The notes under the pieces were generated by a model. It was not told where the DNA came from. It did not search any database and was given only the letters and a program-made list of their open reading frames with translations. Position numbers and translations under genes: made by a program. Of a stretch of 35,183 nucleotides of DNA, positions 8,223-16,359 are shown in pieces. This DNA is from an uncultured Tateyamaria sp. (lineage in GTDB: Bacteria > Pseudomonadota > Alphaproteobacteria > Rhodobacterales > Rhodobacteraceae): positions 73,925 to 109,107 of the forward strand of contig CANMVD010000009.1 of the NCBI GenBank assembly GCA_947501275.1. Direction: 5' to 3'. The stretch's first letter is position 1. Every line of letters begins with the position of its first letter.

Positions 8223-8237
8223 TTTCTTGTCAGGCAA

Positions 8238-8873
8238 TTAGGCTTTCTTTGACTTGCGCATGCGCAGAAAGCCAAAGGCACCAACCGCGCCGAGGATCAA
8301 TGGCAGACCGGCAGGCAGCGGAACTGTTGGCGTGTCGATGATGCCCGTTGCAGTGAAAAACGCTGCATCAGAGTTGCCAGCAACGGCCTGGAACGTGCCA
8401 ACCACCCGCTGACCATCAGAGAAATCTGCAAAGGCTGTCGAGCCGATGAGATCGGAGCCAAGAACCGTCACAGAATTTGGCGGAGCGCCATCGACATCAA
8501 TGTCAAATGCAAAGGATTCGCCGACTGAAAAGTCGCTGAACGCGATGGAAAAGGTTGTGTCGCCACTCAGAATGTCTGGAATTCCGAGAAGGCCTGTGTC
8601 CGCCGCAGCCGTACCAACTGGCGTAAAGTCGACCCCAACGCTTGTATTACAGCCTGAACTTGTTGCCGGGTCATCGGTGTCAAAACAATAACCAGCCACC
8701 AGTGACATGCCAAAGCCTGTCAGCATTTCGCCTGCGGTCGAGTCATTGGAAAACGAAAACGGCTGGCTAAACGTGTCGCCGTCAATGAGGAACGAAAAGG
8801 ACGGCACGGCATGGGCTGCCCCCCCTACTAGTACAAGTGCGGCTGCTGCCGCGGTTTTGGTAAACAGTTTCAT
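8238..8873 (-). CDS. VPLPA-CTERM sorting-domain secreted protein
   Basis: The 211-residue product has a signal peptide (MKLFTKTAAAAALVLVGGAAHA), a beta-rich middle poor in Lys and rich in Ser, Thr, Asp, Gly and Phe, and a C-terminal sorting signal: VPLPAGLPLIL, a hydrophobic helix, then the basic tail RMRKSKK. This is the VPLPA-CTERM variant of PEP-CTERM. Such proteins are processed by an exosortase (type XrtD is the known partner) and are thought to go to the cell surface or exopolysaccharide matrix. No exosortase is in the window. The ATG at 8873 follows GGAGTAGGATT. A longer reading frame running to 9152 is rejected because the signal peptide starts at 8873. The function of the middle domain is unknown. 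Confidence 0.9.
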   Translation of the reverse strand: MKLFTKTAAAAALVLVGGAAHAVPSFSFLIDGDTFSQPFSFSNDSTAGEMLTGFGMSLVAGYCFDTDDPATSSGCNTSVGVDFTPVGTAAADTGLLGIPDILSGDTTFSIAFSDFSVGESFAFDIDVDGAPPNSVTVLGSDLIGSTAFADFSDGQRVVGTFQAVAGNSDAAFFTATGIIDTPTVPLPAGLPLILGAVGAFGFLRMRKSKKA

Positions 8874-9150
8874 AAATCCTACTCCAGGTCCTAAAATTGA
8901 ACACGTAGATGTTACCTCAATTCTGCCACAATTCATAATGGTTAACGCGGCTGGGGCGTTATTTTCCCGTGATTGCCACAAGTTCGGACAAAAGTTCGGC
9001 TCAAACTGTGTCCAATCTGGGTAAACAACTCCGATTGTTTCGCTCTTCGCAACGGCCAGATCGTGTTTTCGTTGGATGGCGATGCCGTTCAACGCTTGCA
9101 TCTGGCGTCTGAAATTTGCGACAAGGCAGTGCTGTTGCAGGAGGTTCTTC

Positions 9151-10398
9151 ATGCCCGAAGACTTAATTAACTCATTCTTGACCGGCCCTGATGATCAGGG
9201 CCGCTTTGGCAAGTTTGGCGGACGCTTTGTGTCCGAGACGCTGATGCCGTTGATCCTCAGCCTTGAGGAGGAATACGAGAAGGCCAAGACTGACGACAGC
9301 TTTTGGGCAGAGATGCACGATCTGTGGACCCATTATGTTGGCCGCCCCAGCCCGCTCTATTTTGCAGAGCGTCTGACGGATCACCTTGGTGGCGCCAAGA
9401 TTTACATGAAGCGCGACGAACTGAACCACACAGGCGCGCACAAGATCAACAACGTGTTGGGCCAGATCATACTTGCGCGCCGTATGGGCAAGACCCGCAT
9501 CATTGCCGAAACGGGCGCGGGTCAACATGGAGTGGCCACGGCCACAGTCTGTGCGAAATTCGGTTTGAAATGTGTGGTTTACATGGGTGCGCATGACGTT
9601 GAACGTCAGGCCCCCAATGTGTTCCGCATGAAGTTGCTGGGTGCCGAAGTGATCCCCGTCACCTCCGGTCGCGGCACCCTTAAGGATGCGATGAACGACG
9701 CGTTGCGCGACTGGGTGACCAACGTGCGCGACACGTTCTATTGCATCGGCACTGTGGCCGGTCCGCACCCGTACCCCGCTATGGTGCGTGACTTCCAAGC
9801 CATCATCGGCAAGGAAGTCCGCGAGCAGATGACAGCCGCCGAAGGGCGCTTTCCCGACACGTTGATTGCGGCCATTGGCGGTGGGTCCAACGCGATGGGC
9901 CTGTTCTATCCGTTCTTGGATGAGAAAGAGGTTGGCATCATCGGGGTTGAAGCAGGCGGCAAAGGCGTAAATGCCAAGATGGAGCATTGCGCTTCACTCA
10001 CGGGCGGTCGCCCCGGCGTGCTACATGGCAACCGCACCTATCTGTTGCAGGACGATGATGGACAGATCCTCGAAGGGTTTTCGATCTCGGCTGGGCTCGA
10101 TTATCCCGGCATCGGTCCTGAACACGCATGGCTGCACGACATTGGCCGTGCGGAGTACGTGTCGATCACGGATGTAGAAGCGTTGGAGGCGTTCCAGCTG
10201 TGCTGCACCACCGAAGGGATCATTCCCGCGCTCGAACCCAGCCATGCCTTGGCCCACGTGATGAAGATCGCGCCAGACCTGCCAAAGGATCACATCATTT
10301 GCATGAACATGTGTGGGCGCGGCGACAAAGACATCTTCACCGTGGCGCGCCACCTTGGATTTGACATGACGGGTCCCGAAGGGCGCAACGTCGAGTAA
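9151..10398 (+). CDS. trpB: tryptophan synthase beta chain
   Basis: TrpB joins indole with serine using pyridoxal phosphate. The 415-residue protein shows [10 protein letters not shown] with the PLP lysine at residue 98, [13 protein letters not shown], and the phosphate-binding [10 protein letters not shown]. The ATG at 9151 has an ideal AGGAGG (9139-9144) six bases upstream; the longer in-frame start at 9076 gives an N-terminus with no family resemblance. The N-terminus [26 protein letters not shown] is normal. trpA is not adjacent and lies at 29.5 kb on the other strand, so the two subunits of the complex are made from separate transcripts. The 277 bases upstream hold a divergent control region for this gene and the VPLPA-CTERM gene. 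Confidence 0.97.
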   Translation: MPEDLINSFLTGPDDQGRFGKFGGRFVSETLMPLILSLEEEYEKAKTDDSFWAEMHDLWTHYVGRPSPLYFAERLTDHLGGAKIYMKRDELNHTGAHKINNVLGQIILARRMGKTRIIAETGAGQHGVATATVCAKFGLKCVVYMGAHDVERQAPNVFRMKLLGAEVIPVTSGRGTLKDAMNDALRDWVTNVRDTFYCIGTVAGPHPYPAMVRDFQAIIGKEVREQMTAAEGRFPDTLIAAIGGGSNAMGLFYPFLDEKEVGIIGVEAGGKGVNAKMEHCASLTGGRPGVLHGNRTYLLQDDDGQILEGFSISAGLDYPGIGPEHAWLHDIGRAEYVSITDVEALEAFQLCCTTEGIIPALEPSHALAHVMKIAPDLPKDHIICMNMCGRGDKDIFTVARHLGFDMTGPEGRNVE

Positions 10399-10435
10399 AA
10401 CTTTGCTGCGTATCGGACGTGGGAAACGGATCAGA

Positions 10436-10464
10436 GGGGCGGCCTGAACAGGGCTGCCCTTTTC
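10436..10464 (+). terminator. intrinsic terminator of trpB
   Basis: GGGCGGCC (10437-10444) pairs with GGGCTGCCC (10451-10459, one G-U) and is followed by TTTTCATTT. It lies about 40 bases after the trpB stop. Confidence 0.75.
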
Positions 10465-10562
10465 ATTTGTTGCGCGGGTGCGCAATATTGTTGCGCGCGT
10501 GTCACAGGTCTGAAGCGCTCCGTTTTTCCCATGTTGATCGAATCCGGCACCTCGTTGATACC

Positions 10563-10606
10563 GCACCTCCCGATCAGCCGGATCGGACCCTAACGGTCAG
10601 AGGTGC
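10563..10606. other. three-way-junction structured element, unknown
   Basis: GCACCTC (10563-10569) pairs perfectly with GAGGTGC (10600-10606). Between them CCGATC / GATCGG (5-base loop) and ACC / GGT form two inner hairpins. The 290 bases from trpB to the tRNA gene carry no convincing reading frame. This could be part of an RNA gene or leader; the family is not recognised and the orientation is unknown. Confidence 0.3.
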
Positions 10607-10688
10607 ACACTCTGCCGGTGCGGGCGGCGCTGCCGACCTCGTATGCCAGGGCCAGAAAGGCAATTGGGGAGTGGTTTTGGTCCACTTT

Positions 10689-10765
10689 GGATGTGTAGCT
10701 CATCTGGAAGAGCATCAGACTCCTAATCTGAGTGTAGCGGGTTCGAATCCTGCCACGTTTCACCA
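10689..10765 (+). tRNA. tRNA-Arg (anticodon CCT), with atypical acceptor end
   Basis: A full cloverleaf can be drawn: acceptor GGATGTG, TA, D-arm GCTC-ATCTGGAA-GAGC, anticodon arm TCAGA-CTCCTAA-TCTGA with anticodon CCT at 10722-10724, variable loop GTGTA, T-arm GCGGG-TTCGAAT-CCTGC. The acceptor 3' strand CACGTTT pairs with the 5' strand only through several G-U pairs. The encoded CCA is displaced by one base (CACGTTT, C, ACCA). The gene would read AGG codons. Either it is a diverged working copy whose CCA end is added after processing, or a decaying duplicate. Arms and invariant T-loop bases are intact. Confidence 0.7.
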
Positions 10766-10767
10766 CG

Positions 10768-10818
10768 GTGTCTTGAAACACACCACCGGCCTTATAAGCC
10801 GGAGCCCTGAAAAGGCTC
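10768..10818 (+). other. tandem hairpins directly after tRNA-Arg
   Basis: Small inverted repeats follow each other without gaps: GGTGT / ACACC (10768-10784), CCGGC / GCCGG around CTTATAA (10786-10802), and GAGCC / GGCTC around CTGAAAA (10802-10818). None has a long T run. They may process or stop the tRNA transcript. Confidence 0.35.
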
Positions 10819-10921
10819 TTGAACTATCGGATCCGGGGTTGCCTCAGCAGGGGTGATCGTTGCGGCGCGCTGGCCTTGGCTGGCACGCCAATGGGTTCGC
10901 ACCTGCTCTGGCCTTTGGTCG

Positions 10922-10994
10922 GGCGCGGGACTGATGGCATGCGCTGTGTGCGCGCCGGGTTGGCAGGTTTTCGATCCTGCCCGTACCCCGCGCC
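10922..10994. other. tRNA-sized closed stem structure in the 10.8-11.2 kb gap
   Basis: GGCGCGGG (10922-10929) and CCCGCGCC (10987-10994) are perfectly complementary and enclose GGCATGCGC / GCGCG and GGCAGG-TTTTCGAT-CCTGCC (10962-10981). The last hairpin looks like a T-arm with an extra base or two, but there is no D-arm or clear anticodon arm. The 411 bases between the tRNA and the slipin gene otherwise show only weak frames on both strands, none with a family I recognise. Confidence 0.25.
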
Positions 10995-11176
10995 AGACAG
11001 ATCTGCCCGCTCGTTCCGGCCCCACCGATGGTCATGGCGCGGGGCGACCCCGGGTTCTTTTCCGCCCTTTCTGGGCATCACACCTGACGACCATTCTGGT
11101 TGCAACCCACTGAAAACCAAAAGGAGTTCGCGCCTTGCGACGATGTTGATCTGGAAGCAGACGAAGGAGAGAGAAG

Positions 11177-12310
11177 ATGACAGTTATAGATATGATCCTT
11201 GGACGGCACATGCTGACCCTGGGCGAGACCGAACGGGCGCTGGTGATGCGCAAAGGGCGGTTTGACACCATCCTCGGGCCTGGACGCCATGCGATTGCGC
11301 GGCGTCACACAGAGGTCCTGACTTACGATCTGTCGCAACCTCGTTTCACGTCTGATCTGATCGACGCACTTATGCGGAACTGCCCTGAGCTGGCTGCTGC
11401 TCACTTCACCGAAGTACGGACAGGGGCTGACGAAGTGGTTATCCTGGTGCGAGATGGGCGGGCTTGGGATGTAGTGACGCCTGACAGCCGCTTGGTTGTC
11501 TGGAGCGATGCGGGACCCTGGAGCGTTGAGCGGATCGACCTCAACGCTGGTCACGAGGTGGCTTTGCCTGTTGCCCAGCGTCTGATGCGGTCGGGTCTGA
11601 CCCGCGCGCTGACCTCGAGCGAGGTGCCTTTAGGCCATGTCGGGATCCTGTCCGTGGACGGGGTTGTGACGCGGCAACTGCCCTCCGGGACCCACTGGTT
11701 CTGGATGCTCGGGCGCAAGCATGTGGTCAAGCTGGTGGACACCCGCTGGCAGGCCCACGAGGTCAACGGGCAGGAGATCCTGACCCGAGACCGTGTGTCG
11801 CTGCGGGTAAACCTGAGCGCGGATTACCGCGTGGTGGACCCCATGCGGGCGGTGGCCGAGGCCAAGGACTTCTCGGCTGCGCTGCACCTGTCGCTGCAAC
11901 TGGCGTTCCGCAAAACGTTGGGGGCTTTGACGTTGGACGATCTGCTGGCTGACAAAGTGTCGGTGAGCGAGGGCGCTGCGGCCCATGTGCGGTCTGAGAT
12001 GGCCGCCTTGGGGATCGATGTGGGTGAGATCGCGTTGAAAGACGTGATCCTGCCCGGGGAGATGCGCGACATCCTGAACGGGGTTGTCGCGGCGCAGAAA
12101 GAAGCGGAGGCCAATGTCATCCGTCGGCGTGAGGAAACAAACGCCACGCGCTCGCTGCTCAACACGGCCAAAGTGATGGCGGATAACCCCGTCATGCTGC
12201 GGTTGAAAGAGCTTGAGGCCCTTGAAGTGATCGCGGGGAAGGTCGAACGGCTGACCGTGCACAATGGGGCGCAAGGTCTAATGAGCGACATCGTCCGACT
12301 GCAGGACTAA
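11177..12310 (+). CDS. slipin / SPFH (stomatin-prohibitin) family protein
   Basis: The 377-residue protein has an N-terminal stretch of about 170 residues of low recognisability, then a band-7/SPFH domain at about 150-300 (PLGHVGILSVDGVVTRQLPSG, then DRVSLRVNLSADYRV). A helical C-terminus contains AAQKEAEANVIRRREETNAT, the flotillin-type coiled coil. SPFH proteins oligomerise at the inner membrane and scaffold proteases or other partners. Here no strong transmembrane helix is visible, so membrane attachment would be peripheral or through the N-terminal part. The ATG at 11177 follows AAGGAGAG. No nfeD-like or protease partner gene lies next to it, so the partner is unknown. It stands alone after the tRNA region. 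Confidence 0.85.
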   Translation: MTVIDMILGRHMLTLGETERALVMRKGRFDTILGPGRHAIARRHTEVLTYDLSQPRFTSDLIDALMRNCPELAAAHFTEVRTGADEVVILVRDGRAWDVVTPDSRLVVWSDAGPWSVERIDLNAGHEVALPVAQRLMRSGLTRALTSSEVPLGHVGILSVDGVVTRQLPSGTHWFWMLGRKHVVKLVDTRWQAHEVNGQEILTRDRVSLRVNLSADYRVVDPMRAVAEAKDFSAALHLSLQLAFRKTLGALTLDDLLADKVSVSEGAAAHVRSEMAALGIDVGEIALKDVILPGEMRDILNGVVAAQKEAEANVIRRREETNATRSLLNTAKVMADNPVMLRLKELEALEVIAGKVERLTVHNGAQGLMSDIVRLQD

Positions 12311-12352
12311 GCGGTTGAAAACAAGGGCTGATCCGGGGAAACTCGGGTCGGC

Positions 12353-12724
12353 CTATTTCGCTTGATGCTGTTGCAATACGTCCAGTGGGACAACATCAAG
12401 TGCGCGTTGATGTGTGGATTCAAGCGCGACTTTTGGGGCACATCCTTCGTCATGGGCCTGCAGGAAGCGCGAGGCGCACAGGCACCAAGAGTCGCCGGGT
12501 TTGAGCCCTTTGAAGCGGAATTCGGGGCGCGGTGTGCTAAGGTCATTGCCCACATATTTCGAGTAGGCGAGGAACTCGGCAGTCATCACGGCGCAGACCG
12601 TGTGGCTGCCCACGTCGGTGTCGCATGTGTTGCAATGCCCGTCGCGGAAAAAGCCTGTGACCGGGTCCATTCCGCAGACCTCGAGCGCGGTGCCAAGGAC
12701 GTTGACGCTTGGGTCGGCTTGCAT
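12353..12724 (-). CDS. DUF2237 family protein
   Basis: A small cytosolic protein of 123 residues with the Cys pattern of DUF2237: NVLGTALEVCGMDPVTGFFRDGHC, then CNTCDTDVGSHTVCAVMTAEFL and GDSWCLCASRFLQAH. (Positions of Cys 18, 31, 34, 45 and a late Cys-x-Cys are approximate.) The function of the family is unknown. The ATG at 12724 has AAAGGGG just upstream, overlapping the stop of the preceding serine-hydrolase gene, from which it is separated by four bases. The two are therefore one transcript. Confidence 0.9.
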   Translation of the reverse strand: MQADPSVNVLGTALEVCGMDPVTGFFRDGHCNTCDTDVGSHTVCAVMTAEFLAYSKYVGNDLSTPRPEFRFKGLKPGDSWCLCASRFLQAHDEGCAPKVALESTHQRALDVVPLDVLQQHQAK

Positions 12725-12728
12725 GTGA

Positions 12729-13898
12729 TTACCCCTTTGTAGCGGCGACGATCTGGCGAAACATGTCAATATTTCCGGTGTTTATGCCGTCTTGGCGAAA
12801 TTGGCGGTCGGCGGCAGTGGTCACGATCACCACACCAACCTGTTGATCAATGTAAAGGTATTGGCCGTAAATGCCACGGCCCATAAACTGTCCCTCGGTC
12901 GCGCCGACGGGAATCCACCATTGGTATCCGTAGCCGACATTGCCTGCTTGCGTGGGCGCCGAAGCGGCGGTGGAGGCGGCGACCCATTCGGCAGGCACGA
13001 TTTGCTGCCCGTTCCATGCGCCATTTTGCAGGATCATCTGGCCGAACCGGGCATAGTCGCGGGTTGTGATGTTGAGCCCACCCAGCACAAACGCGACGCC
13101 TACGCCATCTGTGAGGTAAAGGGGGGACTGTTCAAGCCCGAGAGGCGCGATCAGTTTCTCGCTCATCAGGTCCGGGATAGAGCGCCCGGTTGCGCCGCGG
13201 ATCACCATGCCGATGACATGTGTATCAATCGACGTGTATTTCCATGTCTCTCCAGCAGGGGCGAACGTGTCCGTGAGACCGGCGGCAAATTCATCCATCC
13301 TGCCGCCTAGGGCAAGAACGCGCCCCATCCTGTTGATATCGCTGTCATAATCCAGATAATCCTCATCAAAAGTGACGCCGCTCGCCATGTTGAGGACATG
13401 TCTGATGGTGGCGCTGTCATACGCACCGCCTGCGAGCGTTGGCGCGTATTTGGTGACAGGGTCATCCAGCGATGCAATTGCACCTTCGTCCACCAAGATA
13501 CCGAATAGAATGGATAAATAGCTCTTGGCGACGGACCAGCTGATCCGCAGATCTTCTGCGCTTGTGCCTTGGTAGTAGGTTTCGTGCACGATATTGCCGT
13601 CTTGAAGCACAAGAACAGAGGTCACAGTGCGATCGACGACCCAATCAGCGTAACTCTCTGGCATAGATAGGGAATTTCCGGTGGTTAACGGGCTGACAGG
13701 GCCATCGCCGCGTTGCACAGGCACCGTCAGAAATGCCGCATGCATATTGGAAAAGTTATCCACAATGCGCGTTTCGTCGAATAACGTGTTCACAGCCAGC
13801 AGGCGCGTGATCTCTTCCCGTTTCCAAAAACCGACCACAATAGCGGCTATTATCAACGCAATCACCGCTCGAACCGCCCATTTTACAACTTTGCGCAT
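12729..13898 (-). CDS. beta-lactamase-fold serine hydrolase (class C / 6-aminohexanoate-dimer-hydrolase type)
   Basis: The 389-residue protein begins with an uncleaved-looking membrane anchor (residues about 7-24, VKWAVRAVIALIIAAIVVGF) after a basic start, so the enzyme domain faces the periplasm. The nucleophile motif SVAK is at residues 122-125, and a Tyr motif is seen in WKYTSIDTHVIG near 225. GYGYQWWIP and the late glycine-rich FMGRGIYGQYLYID complete the family pattern. Such enzymes include esterases, carboxypeptidases and amide hydrolases; the substrate cannot be told, and antibiotic resistance should not be assumed. Translation starts at 13898 with GGGAGAAAG upstream. DUF2237 follows in the same transcript. 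Confidence 0.88.
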   Translation of the reverse strand: MRKVVKWAVRAVIALIIAAIVVGFWKREEITRLLAVNTLFDETRIVDNFSNMHAAFLTVPVQRGDGPVSPLTTGNSLSMPESYADWVVDRTVTSVLVLQDGNIVHETYYQGTSAEDLRISWSVAKSYLSILFGILVDEGAIASLDDPVTKYAPTLAGGAYDSATIRHVLNMASGVTFDEDYLDYDSDINRMGRVLALGGRMDEFAAGLTDTFAPAGETWKYTSIDTHVIGMVIRGATGRSIPDLMSEKLIAPLGLEQSPLYLTDGVGVAFVLGGLNITTRDYARFGQMILQNGAWNGQQIVPAEWVAASTAASAPTQAGNVGYGYQWWIPVGATEGQFMGRGIYGQYLYIDQQVGVVIVTTAADRQFRQDGINTGNIDMFRQIVAATKG

Positions 13899-13962
13899 TT
13901 CTTTCTCCCCAACCTGCGGTTCAATTAATCACAGGCGCGACTGGAATGCGAACAGGCTATGT

Positions 13963-14997
13963 TCAGCCTTCCCATTTGATCCAACGGCCGTGGAAATCAG
14001 CGCGTCCGAGGTGCAATGTGATGTCTCCGGGCCAAAGACGCAGGGTGAGGGCCGCACCGATCGCACCAGTAGCGTCGCCATCGGTTTCCATTTGCATCCA
14101 TGCAAGCGGGGTGTCGTTTGTGGCGCTTGCGCCTGCGGCTTCGATCAGTTCTGTGCCTCGTTTTTGCACGTCGGCAGGGAAGTATTGCCAGGCCACGGTG
14201 TGTTGGATCATGTGCAAGTGCCCGGGCCGCTGATTGGAAATTTGTGTTTCCAGCCAGTCGATTGCATCTCCTTGTGCAAGTTCTGCCTGCATCACGGAGG
14301 CGGCTGCGTGGGTCAAAGCCAACCTGTGGGGTTGATCAGCCCAAAGGTATGCAGTGAGGCGCAACAGATCCTCGGAACTCTGTGGATTCAAAGGGTTGAG
14401 ATCGACACCTGACCTATCCACAATCTGTGGAGACGTCTGGGGCGGCATTGGTCCGGTCCAATCCGGTGTCAGCGTCAGCACGGGCGCGTCAGGCCCGTAT
14501 TGTGCGCCGCCCAGATCCAGTGCGAAGTGATCCCACATCAGGTTCAACCCGCCACTTGCGCCGAGTTCCCACAGCACGATCGGGCGGTCAAAATGCTGCA
14601 CGGCAACCCGTGCCATCGCCATGAGGGCGGCGCTGCGACGCACTTCGTTGGTTTGCGGCGGGCTGGTTGTCCAGTCGAGAAAGAAGTCCTCATGTGTCTT
14701 TAGCGCTGTGAGCACGGCCTGCCGCAGGGTTGCGTTGTCAACCTCGTTGGGCGGGTAAACGGCGGCGAGCGCGGGGTCGCGCCCCTGCAGCACCAAAGCG
14801 TGCAACCCACCGCCAAGGCGCAGCGGCAAGGAATGCCCGGCAGGACCGATATCGCCCTGATATTCGGACATTTTCTGACCCAAACGGCTACCTGCATCCC
14901 AGTGATCTGCGAGAATGCCCAATATGCGCCCCATAAGCGGGGACCCCATGCGCGCGCAGGTTTCGGACTGGTCTTGGAACGCACGGATCAGGGTCAT
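13963..14997 (-). CDS. DUF2332 domain protein
   Basis: The 344-residue protein fits DUF2332 over its whole length: an N-terminal helical part (FQDQSETCARMGSPLMGRIL), VYPPNEVDN, TNEVRRSAALMAMA and WELGASGGLNLMWDHF, then HMIQHTVAWQYFP. The GASGGLNL segment resembles a glycine-rich nucleotide or SAM loop, but no enzyme activity is established for the family. Its ATG overlaps the TGA of pth by four bases (ATGA), so translation is probably coupled to pth. Cytosolic, no signal peptide. Confidence 0.88.
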   Translation of the reverse strand: MTLIRAFQDQSETCARMGSPLMGRILGILADHWDAGSRLGQKMSEYQGDIGPAGHSLPLRLGGGLHALVLQGRDPALAAVYPPNEVDNATLRQAVLTALKTHEDFFLDWTTSPPQTNEVRRSAALMAMARVAVQHFDRPIVLWELGASGGLNLMWDHFALDLGGAQYGPDAPVLTLTPDWTGPMPPQTSPQIVDRSGVDLNPLNPQSSEDLLRLTAYLWADQPHRLALTHAAASVMQAELAQGDAIDWLETQISNQRPGHLHMIQHTVAWQYFPADVQKRGTELIEAAGASATNDTPLAWMQMETDGDATGAIGAALTLRLWPGDITLHLGRADFHGRWIKWEG

Positions 14998-15677
14998 TTG
15001 AAACGGTCCATCAGTTTTTGCATGGCTGAACGTGTGTCGATGCCAGGGGTAGGTGTCGTCGCTGCAGGTTTTGGTTTTTGTGTAGACTTCTCGCCGGTGC
15101 CGGACCGGGGCGGGGCCACACGCAAGGCGACGGCGTTCATGAACTTGGGCCCGTCCCCTGTTGCAAGATGTGGCGCTCCATCGGCACAGCCTCGGATCAC
15201 GTCATCGAGCCAGCCTTCATCCGCCTTGGGGAAATCGCGCAAAACATAGCCAGGCACCGCGTCCTTGTGACCTGGATGACCCACACCAAGACGCACGCGC
15301 GCATAGTCAGCCCCGATATGGGCGTGCACCGATCGAAGGCCATTGTGCCCGGCGTGACCTCCCCCCTGTTTCCAACGCACTTTGCCCGGAGCGAGATCGA
15401 TTTCATCGTGCAAGACAATGACATCTTCCGGTTCGAGTTTGTAAAACCGCATCGCGGCCCCCACGCTGTCACCGGACTTGTTCATGAAGGTCTCAGGCTT
15501 GAGAAGGACGGCGCGATCCGAGCCAAACCGCCCTTCGGAGACTGCGCCCTGATGTTTGGATTTCCATGCGGGAAAGCCGTGATCCGCCGCGATCTGGTCC
15601 AGCACCATGAAGCCGATATTGTGGCGGTTGCGGGCATATTTGGGGCCCGGGTTGCCCAAGCCGACGATCAGTTTCAT
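14994..15677 (-). CDS. pth: peptidyl-tRNA hydrolase
   Basis: Pth frees tRNA from prematurely released peptidyl-tRNA. The 227-residue protein starts MKLIVGLGNPGPKYA and has the catalytic His19 in RNRHNIGF, TFMNKSGDSV, VLHDEIDLAPGKVR (with the catalytic Asp near 93) and GGGHAGHNGLRS. About 35 residues beyond the fold form a Pro/Ala/Lys-rich tail (TQKPKPAATTPTPG) and a final helix, an extension frequent in this bacterial group. The start at 15677 has GGAGGGG upstream; a longer frame from 15746 is rejected. rplY, its usual upstream neighbour, is 1.8 kb away behind a three-gene cassette. Confidence 0.96.
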   Translation of the reverse strand: MKLIVGLGNPGPKYARNRHNIGFMVLDQIAADHGFPAWKSKHQGAVSEGRFGSDRAVLLKPETFMNKSGDSVGAAMRFYKLEPEDVIVLHDEIDLAPGKVRWKQGGGHAGHNGLRSVHAHIGADYARVRLGVGHPGHKDAVPGYVLRDFPKADEGWLDDVIRGCADGAPHLATGDGPKFMNAVALRVAPPRSGTGEKSTQKPKPAATTPTPGIDTRSAMQKLMDRFK

Positions 15678-15880
15678 GTGGCCCCTCCGATAATGTTGCA
15701 GCGCAGCATAGGGCCGGGGTGGGGTGTGGGCAAGCAGCCCGCGCACAACGGTGAGTGTAAGCGCGCGCCGTCCGGGGCTGGGTCAGTGAGTAACACCTGT
15801 AAAACAACGGCTCCGGCGAGATTTAGGCTCACGCACCGTGCGTGCGGTAGAGTGTGTTCACAGATCCTGAGAGGTCATGT

Positions 15881-16324
15881 TCAAGTCACTCGGCGGCTCA
15901 GCAGGAAATAGCCAAGGGTCACAGCGCAGACGACAGCCGCAATGATGATTTCCTCGCTTGGGCGATCAGCCCCTGTGCCGCTAATCCCGTAGACCCACAG
16001 GTAATAAAGCGCAGCAGAAAGCAACGAGAGACCAAAAACCGTCTTGGCGGCAGGTGCGCGCATGATCAGCAAGGCCGCCCCGGTCAGCCCGGCCGCTGAC
16101 GCAATTGCAAAAGCCAACCAGACGAGTTGCGGTGTGCCCTCAATGGCGGCCCCATGGGCTGCGGTGATGGCGCCTTGTTCGATGGCAGATGCAGTGTTGA
16201 GGGTGTAACCCAGCCAGAATTGCATCAGGCCAAACGCATACCAGACAACGCCCAATATCGCGGCGATCCTGAGCCAGAGCGGGGTGGTCGATTTGTCCAT
16301 GTCCAGTGTTGAAACGCTCATCAT
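15881..16324 (-). CDS. small four-helix membrane protein
   Basis: The 147-residue product has four hydrophobic segments: WLRIAAILGVVWYAFGLMQF, LVWLAFAIASAAGLTGAALL, VFGLSLLSAALYYLWVY and EIIIAAVVCAVTLGYFLL. The N-terminus is polar and there is no signal cleavage site. I do not recognise a named family; similar small membrane proteins occur beside ArsR/SRPBCC pairs. It is the third gene of that cassette, 36 bases after the SRPBCC stop. AAAGGA upstream serves either of two adjacent ATGs (16324 or 16321). A 203-base gap without a recognisable gene separates it from pth. Confidence 0.7.
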   Translation of the reverse strand: MMSVSTLDMDKSTTPLWLRIAAILGVVWYAFGLMQFWLGYTLNTASAIEQGAITAAHGAAIEGTPQLVWLAFAIASAAGLTGAALLIMRAPAAKTVFGLSLLSAALYYLWVYGISGTGADRPSEEIIIAAVVCAVTLGYFLLSRRVT

Positions 16325-16359
16325 ATTATCCTTTCCGTTAAATGTGTGGTGATGAAAAA

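Noticed and set aside
10922..10994. Element as a functional tRNA
   Set aside because: The closing stem and a T-arm-like hairpin are present, but D-arm and a seven-base anticodon loop are missing, so only an unexplained structure is reported.
10563..11000. Two-piece tmRNA or 6S RNA in the tRNA-Arg region
   Set aside because: No tag-peptide codons, no tmRNA acceptor signature and no 6S-like bulged long hairpin could be found.
10819..11265. 148-codon plus-strand frame between tRNA-Arg and slipin
   Set aside because: It overlaps the slipin start, is rich in Arg/Pro/Cys from GC bias, lacks a ribosome binding site and matches no family I know.
12729..13898. Antibiotic-resistance beta-lactamase
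   Set aside because: The fold and SxxK are shared with many esterases and amidases; the membrane-anchored form and motif details do not point to antibiotic hydrolysis.
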